Positions 26,833-34,651 of a DNA stretch of 41,404 nt are shown piece after piece (the stretch's first letter is position 1; each line of letters starts with the position of its first letter). The DNA comes from Sneathiella sp. (GTDB lineage Bacteria > Pseudomonadota > Alphaproteobacteria > Sneathiellales > Sneathiellaceae). Position numbers and translations under genes: made by a program. The stretch spans positions 1 to 41,404 of the forward strand of contig JAIOYL010000008.1 of NCBI GenBank assembly GCA_021741195.1. Direction: 5' to 3'. The notes beneath the pieces are model-generated. The model was not told the DNA's origin. It ran no database searches and saw only the letters and a program-made list of their open reading frames with translations.

Positions 26833-26842
26833 GGAAAAGAGG

Positions 26843-27679
26843 ATGAGCCTGACGCACCCGTCAAACTCTGAAAAAGGACTGTCTACCCTACTCCGGCTTT
26901 CCGTCGCCGTCCTTGTTGTCTGGCTGATCCTTCCCCTCGTCCCGCTCGCGGTATGGTCTGTCAGTCGAAGCTGGTACTTTCCTGACCTGCTTCCCGCCGA
27001 ATACAGCCTGCGCGCCTGGAAATACAGCCTTTCCGAGACGTCAGGTGTTCCGGGCGCCCTCGGTCTCACCTCGGCAATTGCTCTTTGCACGACCCTCATC
27101 TCCGTCCTGATTGGGGTGCCCGCCGGACGGGCACTCGGCCTTTACCGGTTCAAAGGCAAAGCAGTGGTTGAACTGCTTGTCCTCGCGCCAACCATTGTTC
27201 CCGGCATCGCCGCTGCGCTCGGCCTGCATGTGGTATTTCTGAAACTTGGCCTCGCGGGTTCTGTTGCGGGCGTCATAATTGTCCATCTCATTCCGACACT
27301 CCCCTATATGATCCTCGTGATGGCCGGGGTGTTTGCTAATTACAATCCAGCCACCGAAGCGCAGGCCCGAAGTCTTGGCGCCACCGCCTTGAAAACATTC
27401 TGGTATGTAACGTTGCCTGCCGTATTACCGGGCCTCCTGATTGGTTCGCTGTTTGCGTTTCTTGTCTCCTGGAGCCAGTATATTCTCACTTTATTGATCG
27501 GCGGCGGCCGCGTTATCACGCTGCCGCTCCTGCTCTTTAATTTCGCAAGCACAGGGCGGAACGATATTACCGGTGCCATCGGCATGATATATATTTTACC
27601 GGGCATCCTCATTCTGCTTATTGGGGGCCGGCACCTGACCGGTCGAAGCCGGGCCACCGGCACTTTAGGGCAGATATGA
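26843..27679 (+). CDS. ABC transporter permease (YnjC C-half-like)
   Basis: Second permease of the same importer, 278 residues with about six membrane segments. Its EAA loop reads ATEAQARSLGATALKTFWYVTLP (about 178-200). The track start at 26792 is a TTG inside the preceding gene. ATG at 26843 with GAGGAAAAGAGG just upstream is clearly better and removes the overlap, leaving a 10-nt gap. The SWSQYILTLLIGGG stretch is typical of permeases for binding-protein family 1 systems. Its stop overlaps the ATPase start (ATGA), so the two are translationally coupled. Confidence 0.9.
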   Translation: MSLTHPSNSEKGLSTLLRLSVAVLVVWLILPLVPLAVWSVSRSWYFPDLLPAEYSLRAWKYSLSETSGVPGALGLTSAIALCTTLISVLIGVPAGRALGLYRFKGKAVVELLVLAPTIVPGIAAALGLHVVFLKLGLAGSVAGVIIVHLIPTLPYMILVMAGVFANYNPATEAQARSLGATALKTFWYVTLPAVLPGLLIGSLFAFLVSWSQYILTLLIGGGRVITLPLLLFNFASTGRNDITGAIGMIYILPGILILLIGGRHLTGRSRATGTLGQI

Positions 27680-28716
27680 CAGACGTCGCCATAAAATACC
27701 TGACCAAGACCTATCCGGGATCAATCAACCCGGCGGTTGATGGTGTGTCCCTAGACATCGGGAGTGGATCATTGACGGCACTGTTAGGGCCATCGGGCTG
27801 CGGCAAGTCAACGGTTTTGAAAATGATCGCCGGGCTGCTGGCGCCCACATCAGGCGATATCCTGTTCGCGGGTGCGTCGGTCCGGCGCCAACCGCCGGAG
27901 CGGCGCGATGCGGTTATGGTTTTTCAGGACCCTCTCCTCTTTCCCTACATGCCGATTGCGGAAAACATTGGCTTTGGCCTGAAAATGCGCAAAATGAAAA
28001 AGCCGGAAATCACGAAACTGGTGGCGCAGATGATGGCGCTTGTCCAGCTGGACGGACTGGGCATGCGGAAACCCGAAGAACTTTCCGGCGGTCAGCAACA
28101 GCGCGCCGCCCTTGCTCGCGCCCTGGTCTTGAGGCCGAAAATTCTTTTGCTCGATGAGCCCTTTTCAAACTTGGATGCAAATTTACGGATTGAGATGCGG
28201 GATCTCCTCAAATCGTTGCAAAGGGAAACGGGGACAACCATGCTTTTCGTAACCCATGACCAGGAGGAGGCCGTTGTTCTTGCCGACCGGATCGCCTTGA
28301 TGTTGCAGGGAAAACTCAAGCAAGTGGACAATGCATCAGCGTTCTATGCCCGTCCCCAGGATCAGGAAGTGGCGCGATTTTTTGGCGGCAAGAATTTCAT
28401 TTTCGGAACGAGCCGCAACGGCCGCTTCACTTGCGCGTTGGGGACGCTGGAAATTCCTGACCACTGCATATCTGGCAAGGGAACACTCACTTTCCGGCCG
28501 GAGAGCGTCCAGATTGGCGGTGAATTGACGGCTGAAAACAGTTTTCGCGCCCGTCTCCGTTCAAAAACATTCCTCGGTGTTCAAACCCGCCTCAGGTTGA
28601 CCACTGCGAGCGAGGAGTTCGAGGCGCTTGTCAATCCGGCGCTCGCACAAGGGCTCGCGGAAAATACGGAAGTATCTGTATATCTCCCGAAACAGGCTCT
28701 GTGGACTTTAGCGTAA
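27676..28716 (+). CDS. ABC transporter ATPase (YnjD/PotA-like)
   Basis: Cytosolic ATPase of 346 residues. It has Walker A GPSGCGKST (about 36), Q-loop VFQDPLLFPYM, signature LSGGQQQRAALARAL, Walker B ILLLDEPFSNLD and the switch His in FVTHDQEEAV. The C-terminal part (about 240-346, including LTFRPESVQIGG) looks like a TOBE-type regulatory domain as in PotA and CysA proteins, longer than E. coli YnjD. It completes the binding protein, two permeases and ATPase set. Its last 9 bases overlap the convergent regulator gene, so there is no space for a terminator between them. Confidence 0.92.
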   Translation: MTDVAIKYLTKTYPGSINPAVDGVSLDIGSGSLTALLGPSGCGKSTVLKMIAGLLAPTSGDILFAGASVRRQPPERRDAVMVFQDPLLFPYMPIAENIGFGLKMRKMKKPEITKLVAQMMALVQLDGLGMRKPEELSGGQQQRAALARALVLRPKILLLDEPFSNLDANLRIEMRDLLKSLQRETGTTMLFVTHDQEEAVVLADRIALMLQGKLKQVDNASAFYARPQDQEVARFFGGKNFIFGTSRNGRFTCALGTLEIPDHCISGKGTLTFRPESVQIGGELTAENSFRARLRSKTFLGVQTRLRLTTASEEFEALVNPALAQGLAENTEVSVYLPKQALWTLA

Positions 28717-29583
28717 CATCTCCAGATATCTGGAAATCGTTTTTGCCGCTTTGTCCGGCGCCACGTTTGACGTCCGGATCAATCCGTCGAAATGCGCGGT
28801 AAAGGCCCGGATATGCTCGACTGAATTGATCACCAGGTACATATTACCGATATAGATTGCCGCACGGAGTGGGCCAAACAGGGTGTAGGCGGCCGAGTAT
28901 GTCTTGCGGGCATCGAACAGGAACAGCCGGAAGGTCGGATACAACTCACCGACCAGTTTGATCATATTCTCGAGTTGCTCCCGCCTGACGGTAACCGGCA
29001 CCTGTTTCCAGATCCCTTCGCCTTTTGCCACCTGGGCGATGACCTGCAGCGGCATACAGACCTCAATATCGGTTTCCGGACGCCGCGAATAGTTGAGCTG
29101 GTCCTGCATCCGTCGCTCCCGCGCCTGCACCTGCCCCGGCGTATAATCCCCAAACTCGTATTTGCTGACCTGTTCCGTCCGCAGCAGGTCCGGCAGGGTA
29201 CTTGGAACATAGCGTATTTTATAGCCCATTGCCTCCTGGTGCCATTCCGCCATCTTGACACTGGCTGACGTCTCGGATATCCGCTCGATTTCCAGCATGG
29301 GGACCGCTTCGCTGGAAGTTTCGTCATTGGCGATCAGGCCCATCAGCCAGTCAACCGAGACACCATAGGTTCTGGCAATGGTGCAAAGCGTTTCCGCCCG
29401 CGGCAATCTGGTGGATCCCGGTGCGAGAAACTGGCTCAATGCCGATCGATCAATTCCGACACTGTCTGCAAACTGGCTGAGATTAAAACCTTTACGGGCG
29501 AGCAGAAGCGCCATACGGTCGCGAAAGATCTCCGCAAGATCCCGTTTATCAACGGATTCCGCCTCAAACTGTTGTGTATTCAC
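28708..29583 (-). CDS. Helix-turn-helix (XRE-type) regulator with large sensor-like C-terminal domain
   Basis: A 291-residue protein. Residues about 25-85 form an XRE/Cro-type helix-turn-helix (GFNLSQFADSVGIDRSALSQF, then PRAETLCTIARTYGVSVDWLMGL). The remaining ~200 residues include PSTLPDLLRTEQVSKYEF, RERRMQDQLN and a long mixed stretch. The order of elements recalls the DUF5753 domain of actinobacterial XRE regulators, but similarity is only in layout. The start is GTG at 29583, overlapped by an ATG that runs directly into TGA. It is divergent from the desaturase gene across 114 nt, which makes that gene and the PhnD-like gene its likely targets. Confidence 0.8.
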   Translation of the reverse strand: MNTQQFEAESVDKRDLAEIFRDRMALLLARKGFNLSQFADSVGIDRSALSQFLAPGSTRLPRAETLCTIARTYGVSVDWLMGLIANDETSSEAVPMLEIERISETSASVKMAEWHQEAMGYKIRYVPSTLPDLLRTEQVSKYEFGDYTPGQVQARERRMQDQLNYSRRPETDIEVCMPLQVIAQVAKGEGIWKQVPVTVRREQLENMIKLVGELYPTFRLFLFDARKTYSAAYTLFGPLRAAIYIGNMYLVINSVEHIRAFTAHFDGLIRTSNVAPDKAAKTISRYLEMLR

Positions 29584-29646
29584 ATCATTTTCTCACAAAG
29601 ATAACAGAAATAAATATAACCATCATATTATCATAAAAATTAGCGG

Positions 29647-29685
29647 ATTGTACCATTGTATCTTACGTCACAAAAGCGACATAAT
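29647..29685 (+). promoter_or_regulatory. Desaturase promoter region with ATTGTA direct repeat
   Basis: CATAAT (29680-29685) is a good -10 element for the desaturase gene. TTGTAT lies 18 nt upstream as a weak -35. Over the -35 is the direct repeat ATTGTA-CC-ATTGTA (29647-29660), a candidate operator for the divergent XRE-type regulator. Transcription would begin near 29692, too close to the track's ATG at 29698 to leave room for a ribosome site before it. Confidence 0.4.
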
Positions 29686-29715
29686 TTGTTTGTGTAGATG
29701 AAGGAGGTAAAAGGA

Positions 29716-30609
29716 TTGTTGTTGCGTGAATGGTTAGAAGGAAAGACTCTGGCGCTGATTTGCCTGTGTTATGGCGTATGGGTGTTTCTTTTATTCGGAC
29801 CGGCTGTATTGCCGGTTTGGGCGACGGTTATCTTGCTTGTTCCATTAATAGCTTTTCATTCCTCCCTTCAACATGAATGTATTCACGGCCATCCCTTCAC
29901 AAATACAGGACTGAATGATCTGATTGCTGTTGCGCCGCTTGGTGTTTTCCTGCCCTATCCCCGATACAAGGAAAATCACCTCATTCACCACCAGAAGGCA
30001 AGTATCAGTGATCCGGTTGAAGATCCGGAAAGCTGGTATGTCACCCGGGAAAAATGGTCCCGGACGCCGTACTGGTTCAGAGCCATCTTGACCGCCAACA
30101 ACACCCTGATCGGCCGGTTGATATTGGGGCCGATTATCGGAATAACTGCCGTGATCCAGTCCGACATACAGAAATTCCGGGCCGGACGTCATGGGCTTTT
30201 CGCGACCTGGGCAATCCACATCCTCCTTTGCTCTGCGCTTTTGTTTACGATCGCAACAAACGGCACGATTTCCATCGCGGTTTATCTCGCTTGCGCTTAC
30301 TTCGGTATGTCGATATTGATGCTCCGTACATTCCTGGAACATCAGGCACATAAGGACATGCGGGGCCGCTCTGTCCTGATTGAGGAAGCAGGTCCACTAA
30401 GACTTTTGTTCCTGAACAACAATCTTCATGCGGTTCATCACGCGTATCCCTCGCTCGCCTGGTACCGTCTACCCGTCATTTTCAAGCTCCACCGGGACCG
30501 GTTCCTGCAAATGAACAAGGGTTACCACTATCGCAGTTACGTTGATATTTTCCGAAAATTTGCCATTTCGCGAAAAGAACCCGTAGTCTTCCCGCTTGAT
30601 AGATACTGA
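29716..30609 (+). CDS. Fatty acid desaturase family protein
   Basis: Membrane di-iron enzyme of the fatty acid desaturase superfamily, about 297 residues. The three histidine clusters are HECIHGH, HLIHHQ and HAVHHAYPSLAWY, with EHQAHKD as a further histidine pair. Hydrophobic segments flank them (ICLCYGVWVFLLFG, FATWAIHILLCSALLF). The substrate may be a membrane lipid acyl chain, though carotenoid and other hydroxylases share this fold. The track starts at ATG 29698, but a strong AAGGAGGT (29701-29708) lies just after that ATG and 7 nt before TTG at 29716, so the TTG is the likely start. The downstream PhnD-like gene follows 20 nt later. Confidence 0.85.
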   Translation: MLLREWLEGKTLALICLCYGVWVFLLFGPAVLPVWATVILLVPLIAFHSSLQHECIHGHPFTNTGLNDLIAVAPLGVFLPYPRYKENHLIHHQKASISDPVEDPESWYVTREKWSRTPYWFRAILTANNTLIGRLILGPIIGITAVIQSDIQKFRAGRHGLFATWAIHILLCSALLFTIATNGTISIAVYLACAYFGMSILMLRTFLEHQAHKDMRGRSVLIEEAGPLRLLFLNNNLHAVHHAYPSLAWYRLPVIFKLHRDRFLQMNKGYHYRSYVDIFRKFAISRKEPVVFPLDRY

Positions 30610-30629
30610 CCTCGCCTGCGATTGATATT

Positions 30630-31415
30630 ATGATAAAACCCGTGGCAACTTTGCCAATGTATGACTGGCCAGAAATACGTCCAGCCACAGATATTTACTG
30701 GAACGCACTAAGTGAAAGCCTCAGTGATCGAGGTTTCCTGGCTCCCGCCGCTCTTACGCGAACGGAAGATCCGGTTCCGCTATGGCAGAACCCAGCCCTC
30801 ATCCTCGGACAGACCTGTGGTCTTCCCTTTGTCGAGATACTGCGGCACCAGGTATCCATCATTGGCACGCCAGCCTATGATATCTGTTGCGGCGCAGGAT
30901 CATATTTTAGTGTCATCGTCGTGCGGGAGGAAAGTGACTTCCGATCATTGCATGATTTGGCGGGTGCAAGGTTCGGATTTAATGATCCTCTTTCTCAGTC
31001 TGGATATGCCGCCTTCCTTTACCAGTTGAAATCCGAAGGATTGCCGCCGGATTTTATAAAGCGGCAAAAAACAACAGGCTCGCATCGGAAATCCATCCAA
31101 TCTGTTGCCAGCGGTGAGGTTGATGTCGCAGCAATAGATGCCGTCACTTGGGAACTTGCCAGGCGACATGAACCAGCCGCAGCCGCGAGGCTTCGGGTCA
31201 TCAAACATACGGATCCGACAGCGGGACTTCCCTATATCACCGCAAAACGTCCCCGGAGGGACATTGACAGAATTCATAGGGCAGTCGTCGACGCGATGGC
31301 GTCACTCGACGAAGGTGTTCGGGAGGAATTGTTGTTGATGGGGTTCGCCGCAACGACAGATGATGACTACCGGATCATCAAGACAAGATACGACAGTCTC
31401 ATGCCGATTCGATGA
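30630..31415 (+). CDS. PhnD/SsuA-type binding-domain protein without signal peptide
   Basis: A 261-residue protein resembling phosphate/phosphonate binding proteins (PhnD-like, PF12974 style): TLPMYDWPEIRPATDIYWNAL at the start, GQTCGLPFVE, SDFRSLHDLAGARFGFNDP and the GEVDVAAIDAVTWEL stretch. The domain begins at once with no signal peptide or lipobox, so it should be cytosolic, unlike a transport component. No permease or ATPase partner is adjacent. It lies 20 nt behind the desaturase gene and is probably co-transcribed with it. It might sense a ligand or act in lipid or phosphonate metabolism; nothing in the sequence decides this. Confidence 0.78.
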   Translation: MIKPVATLPMYDWPEIRPATDIYWNALSESLSDRGFLAPAALTRTEDPVPLWQNPALILGQTCGLPFVEILRHQVSIIGTPAYDICCGAGSYFSVIVVREESDFRSLHDLAGARFGFNDPLSQSGYAAFLYQLKSEGLPPDFIKRQKTTGSHRKSIQSVASGEVDVAAIDAVTWELARRHEPAAAARLRVIKHTDPTAGLPYITAKRPRRDIDRIHRAVVDAMASLDEGVREELLLMGFAATTDDDYRIIKTRYDSLMPIR

Positions 31416-31446
31416 TCGATCGCTCAAGAAATTTAGCGTGTTGAAT

Positions 31447-31480
31447 AAAAAAAGCCCCGGGAGAACAATCTCCCGGGGCT
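31447..31480 (-). terminator. Rho-independent terminator of livJ
   Basis: Read on the minus strand, a 12-bp perfect stem AGCCCCGGGAGA / TCTCCCGGGGCT with a 4-nt loop is followed at once by a run of seven T. It ends the livJ transcript. On the plus strand there is no T run, so it would stop the desaturase-PhnD transcript poorly. Confidence 0.92.
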
Positions 31481-31502
31481 CGATTCTCGCGATTACGACT
31501 GA

Positions 31503-32606
31503 TTATTTATAGTCGTACTTGCCGTTTTTCCATTCGTACCAGACATAGCCTGGCAGAGTGACATCGCCCTTCTCGTCGAAGGATAACGTTCCAAGAACTG
31601 TGTCGAACTTGCCTGCATGAAGCGCCTTGATCACAGCGCCTTCATCTACGGATTTCGCCGCTTTGGCGGCGTCCGCCCATGCCTGAACAGCAGCATAAGT
31701 GTAAAGGACGTAGCCTTCAGGCTCGACGCCTTTGGCCCGGAATTTTGCGACCAATTCAGCAACGCCCGGATTTTTGCGGGGGTCCGGAGAGAAGGTCATC
31801 AGGGTACCTTCGCCGGCGTCACCGGTGATCGACCAATATTCGTCAGTCACCAGCGCGTCGCCGGAAACCAGTTGGGTCTTCATGCCCTGATCGCGCATCT
31901 GGCGAACGATCAAACCGGCTTCCGTGTGATAGCCACCTACGTAAGCGATATCGATATTTTCCTGCTTCATTTTAGAAACAAGTGCCGTGTAGTCTTTTTC
32001 ACCCGCTGTATAGGCTTCATACATGGTTGCTTTACCGCCATCAGCTTCCATTGAAGCTTTGGTTTCATCGGCAAGACCTTTACCGTAGGCCGTCTTGTCG
32101 TGCAGGATGGCGATCTTTTTGCCTGCTTTGCTTTCGTCGGCGAGATAGGCACCGGCAACCTTGCCTTGCTGGTCATCGCGGCCGCAAACTCGGAAGACGT
32201 TCGGTCCACCTTCGTCCGTCAGCTTCGGGTTTGTCGAAGCAGGAGAAATCTGGACAATCCCTTCTTCCTCATAAACTGCAGACGCCGGAATGGAAGAACC
32301 GGAGCAAAAATGACCCGCCATGAAGACAACGCCTTTTGACACCATCTGGTTAGCCACTGCCACAGCCTGTTTTGGATCACAGGCATCGTCGCCTATTTCA
32401 AGGCTCAGCATTTCACCGTTCACACCGCCTGCCGCATTGATATCGGCAACCGCTTGCTCGGCACCCGCTTTCATCTGCTGACCAAAGCTTGCATACTGGC
32501 CGGTCATCGGACCCGCCGTCGCAATTTTTATATCTGCCCAGGCGGCGCCTGAACCGAGCATCATGCCCATCGACAATGCCGATACAGCAAGAAGAATCTT
32601 TTTCAT
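31503..32606 (-). CDS. livJ: Branched-chain amino acid ABC transporter substrate-binding protein
   Basis: Periplasmic binding protein of the Leu/Ile/Val family, 367 residues like E. coli LivJ. The signal peptide is MKKILLAVSALSMGMMLGSGAAWA|D. The mature part begins IKIATAGPMTGQYASFGQQMKAGAEQAV, and ISPASTNPKLTD and the FRVCGRDDQQG region follow the family. It delivers leucine, isoleucine, valine or related amino acids to LivHMGF. It is the last gene of the liv cluster, 108 nt after the DUF6867-type gene, with its own extended -10 promoter and a strong terminator. This allows more binding protein than permease to be made. GGGAG precedes the ATG. Confidence 0.95.
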   Translation of the reverse strand: MKKILLAVSALSMGMMLGSGAAWADIKIATAGPMTGQYASFGQQMKAGAEQAVADINAAGGVNGEMLSLEIGDDACDPKQAVAVANQMVSKGVVFMAGHFCSGSSIPASAVYEEEGIVQISPASTNPKLTDEGGPNVFRVCGRDDQQGKVAGAYLADESKAGKKIAILHDKTAYGKGLADETKASMEADGGKATMYEAYTAGEKDYTALVSKMKQENIDIAYVGGYHTEAGLIVRQMRDQGMKTQLVSGDALVTDEYWSITGDAGEGTLMTFSPDPRKNPGVAELVAKFRAKGVEPEGYVLYTYAAVQAWADAAKAAKSVDEGAVIKALHAGKFDTVLGTLSFDEKGDVTLPGYVWYEWKNGKYDYK

Positions 32607-32663
32607 CTGAAGTACTCCCAGTTGAGTTGTGTAATTCCAATAACTTACGCTGATTTTCCCGCA

Positions 32664-32672
32664 ATTATATCA
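32664..32672 (-). promoter_or_regulatory. livJ extended -10 promoter
   Basis: On the minus strand TGATATAAT gives a perfect TATAAT (32664-32669) with the TGn extension. No good -35 is present, as is common with extended -10 promoters. It lies about 60 nt upstream of the livJ ATG and downstream of the DUF6867-type gene. Confidence 0.55.
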
Positions 32673-32714
32673 GACTTGTAAAGATATTTTAGTGCGGTTT
32701 AAAACATTGACGCG

Positions 32715-33068
32715 TCAGGCTCCGGTGCCCTTCTTTTCGCGCCAGGCAAACGGGCCCGATCGTTCATAAAGCCAGCGGTATTGAGTTACCATTTGCCGCA
32801 CACGCGTCAGGCGGTAACCCAATAATGAAATGCCGACCAACACCAGCGTGTCGACGACATAATACTGTAAAGACAGCAAGGTTCCATCAAATAAAGCAAA
32901 GTGGAAAAACCGTACTGCTATTCCTAGTAGCAACATAAAGAACAATAGTTGCGGAATGGGGCGCCATTTTGACGCCAATGCCCGACCCGCGAGAAATCCT
33001 GCACCGCCACCGATGATCACGGTCACAAAAACAAAGGTCGTGAAGCTGTTTTCCCAGAGAATACCCAT
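32715..33068 (-). CDS. DUF6867-type membrane protein of the liv operon
   Basis: A 117-residue inner-membrane protein with three hydrophobic segments (about 10-28, 38-56, 68-85) and a basic C-terminal stretch, VRQMVTQYRWLYERSGPFAWR. The patterns LLLGIAVRFFHFALFDGTLLSLQYY and MVTQY match the DUF6867 family, which I recall from liv operons of Rhizobiales and Rhodospirillales. Its role is unknown. It overlaps the livF stop by one base (TAATG), so it is translated together with the ATPase, which suggests an accessory subunit or assembly factor for the importer. Confidence 0.85.
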   Translation of the reverse strand: MGILWENSFTTFVFVTVIIGGGAGFLAGRALASKWRPIPQLLFFMLLLGIAVRFFHFALFDGTLLSLQYYVVDTLVLVGISLLGYRLTRVRQMVTQYRWLYERSGPFAWREKKGTGA

Positions 33069-33796
33069 TAATGCGCTCCTCCTTCAAGATACGCTGCTCT
33101 CACCTCTTCGCTGGCCAGCAGTTCCTTTCCGGTTCCGCTGATCGTGATCTCGCCATTGACCATGACATGGCCGCGATCGGCGAGCTTGAGCGCATGATAG
33201 GCGTTTTGCTCAACAAGAAAGACTGTCAGACCATCTTTCGCGTTCAATTCCTTGATGACTTCGAAAATCTGCTTCACCACAAGCGGCGCTAATCCGAGGG
33301 ACGGTTCATCCAGCAAGAGCAGCCGTGGCCTGGCCATCAGCGCCCGGGCGATAGCCAGCATTTGCTGTTCGCCCCCCGACAAGGTACCGCCCCGCTGGTC
33401 CTTGCGTTCTTTCAGGCGCGGAAAGAGTTTGAAAACATGCGCCAAATCCTCGTCATAATAGGCCGGGTCGGACGTTATCGCCCCCATCATCAGGTTTTCC
33501 GTAACCGTCATACGGCCAAAAATGCGGCGACCTTCGGGTGACTGCGCGATGTTCAACCGCGTAATTTCATGGGTGGGCATATTCGTAATGTCCTGACCGC
33601 CAAAAATGATCTGGCCGGACGCCGCGCGAGGATCGCCGCAGATGGTCATCATCAACGTCGATTTTCCAGCCCCATTGGCGCCAATGAGCGTCACAATCTC
33701 GCCTTCGTTCACCTCCAGCGTGACCCCTTTCAGGGCCTGGATTTTGCCATAGAAAGTTTCGACATTTCTGATTTCGAGAAGAGGTTGCTTGGTCAT
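33068..33796 (-). CDS. livF: Branched-chain amino acid ABC transporter ATPase LivF
   Basis: Cytosolic ATPase of 242 residues, normal for LivF. Walker A is GANGAGKST (about 38), the signature is LSGGEQQMLAIARAL and Walker B is LLLLDEPSLGL, followed by the LAPLVVKQIFEVI region that sets LivF apart from LivG. It pairs with LivG to power LivHM. Its start overlaps the livG stop by four bases (ATGA), and its stop overlaps the start of the DUF6867-type gene, so the whole series is coupled. Confidence 0.95.
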   Translation of the reverse strand: MTKQPLLEIRNVETFYGKIQALKGVTLEVNEGEIVTLIGANGAGKSTLMMTICGDPRAASGQIIFGGQDITNMPTHEITRLNIAQSPEGRRIFGRMTVTENLMMGAITSDPAYYDEDLAHVFKLFPRLKERKDQRGGTLSGGEQQMLAIARALMARPRLLLLDEPSLGLAPLVVKQIFEVIKELNAKDGLTVFLVEQNAYHALKLADRGHVMVNGEITISGTGKELLASEEVRAAYLEGGAH

Positions 33797-34650
33797 GAGG
33801 ATACTCCTTCCTCAATTTCCTGTTCGACCGTTTCGATTTCCTCATCATCCACGCCTAGATAGGCGGCGATGACCTTCGGATCGCTGCGAATCTCTTCCGG
33901 TGTGCCATCGGCGATTTTCTTGCCGTAATCAAGCACGACAATATGATCGGATATTCCCATTACCACATTCATGTCATGCTCGATCAGCAAAATACCGGTT
34001 TCGCGTTCCTTACGAATAAACATTAGTAGCTTATTCAGATCTTCGGATTCGCGGGGATTGAGCCCGGCAGCCGGTTCATCGAGGCAGAGCAGTTTTGGGT
34101 TGGTGCACATCGCCCGGGCAATTTCCAGCTTTCGTTGATCACCATACGGGAGGTCTCCGGCCGCATCGTCGGCGCGCGCAGTAAGCCGAGTCTGATCCAT
34201 CCAGTATTTCGCTAAATCCATCGCCTTTTTTTCTGCGGTCTTATAGGTCTTGAGACCAAAGATACCGCCAAACGTATAATTGGAGGCAACCATCAATGGG
34301 TTATGTTGACCTACCATCAGGTTTTCGAGAACGGTCATCCCACTGAACAGACGGATATTCTGAAAGGTGCGTGCGACCTTCGCAATCTTCGGTATCTTGA
34401 AATCATCCATCCGTTCGAGCAGAAATTTTTTCCCATCTTCATGATGGGTCGTAATCCGCCCTTCCGTTGGCTTATAAAATCCGGTGATGCAGTTAAAAAC
34501 TGTGGTTTTGCCGGCACCATTTGGCCCGATCAGGGCGGTGATATCCTTGCGGCCGACGTCAAAGGAGAGGTTATCAACTGCGAGCAGTCCGCCAAAGCGC
34601 ATATTGAGATGTTCGACGGTCAGGACTGCATCGTCAATTTTCGCTATCAT
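33793..34650 (-). CDS. livG: Branched-chain amino acid ABC transporter ATPase LivG
   Basis: Cytosolic ATPase of 285 residues. Walker A is GPNGAGKTTV (about 43), the signature is the LivG-type LPYGDQRKLEIARAM and Walker B is LLCLDEPAAGLNP, with the switch His in LLIEHDMNVVM. The C-terminal YGKKIADGTPEEIRSDPKVIAAYLG is typical. A longer acidic tail (DDEEIETVEQEIEEG) follows, which I do not often see. It is separated from livM by a single base. Confidence 0.95.
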   Translation of the reverse strand: MIAKIDDAVLTVEHLNMRFGGLLAVDNLSFDVGRKDITALIGPNGAGKTTVFNCITGFYKPTEGRITTHHEDGKKFLLERMDDFKIPKIAKVARTFQNIRLFSGMTVLENLMVGQHNPLMVASNYTFGGIFGLKTYKTAEKKAMDLAKYWMDQTRLTARADDAAGDLPYGDQRKLEIARAMCTNPKLLCLDEPAAGLNPRESEDLNKLLMFIRKERETGILLIEHDMNVVMGISDHIVVLDYGKKIADGTPEEIRSDPKVIAAYLGVDDEEIETVEQEIEEGVSS

Positions 34651-34651
34651 C

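Noticed and set aside
26792-26842. Overlap of the two importer permease genes
   Set aside because: The early TTG start has no ribosome site; ATG at 26843 follows GAGGAAAAGAGG, so the genes do not overlap.
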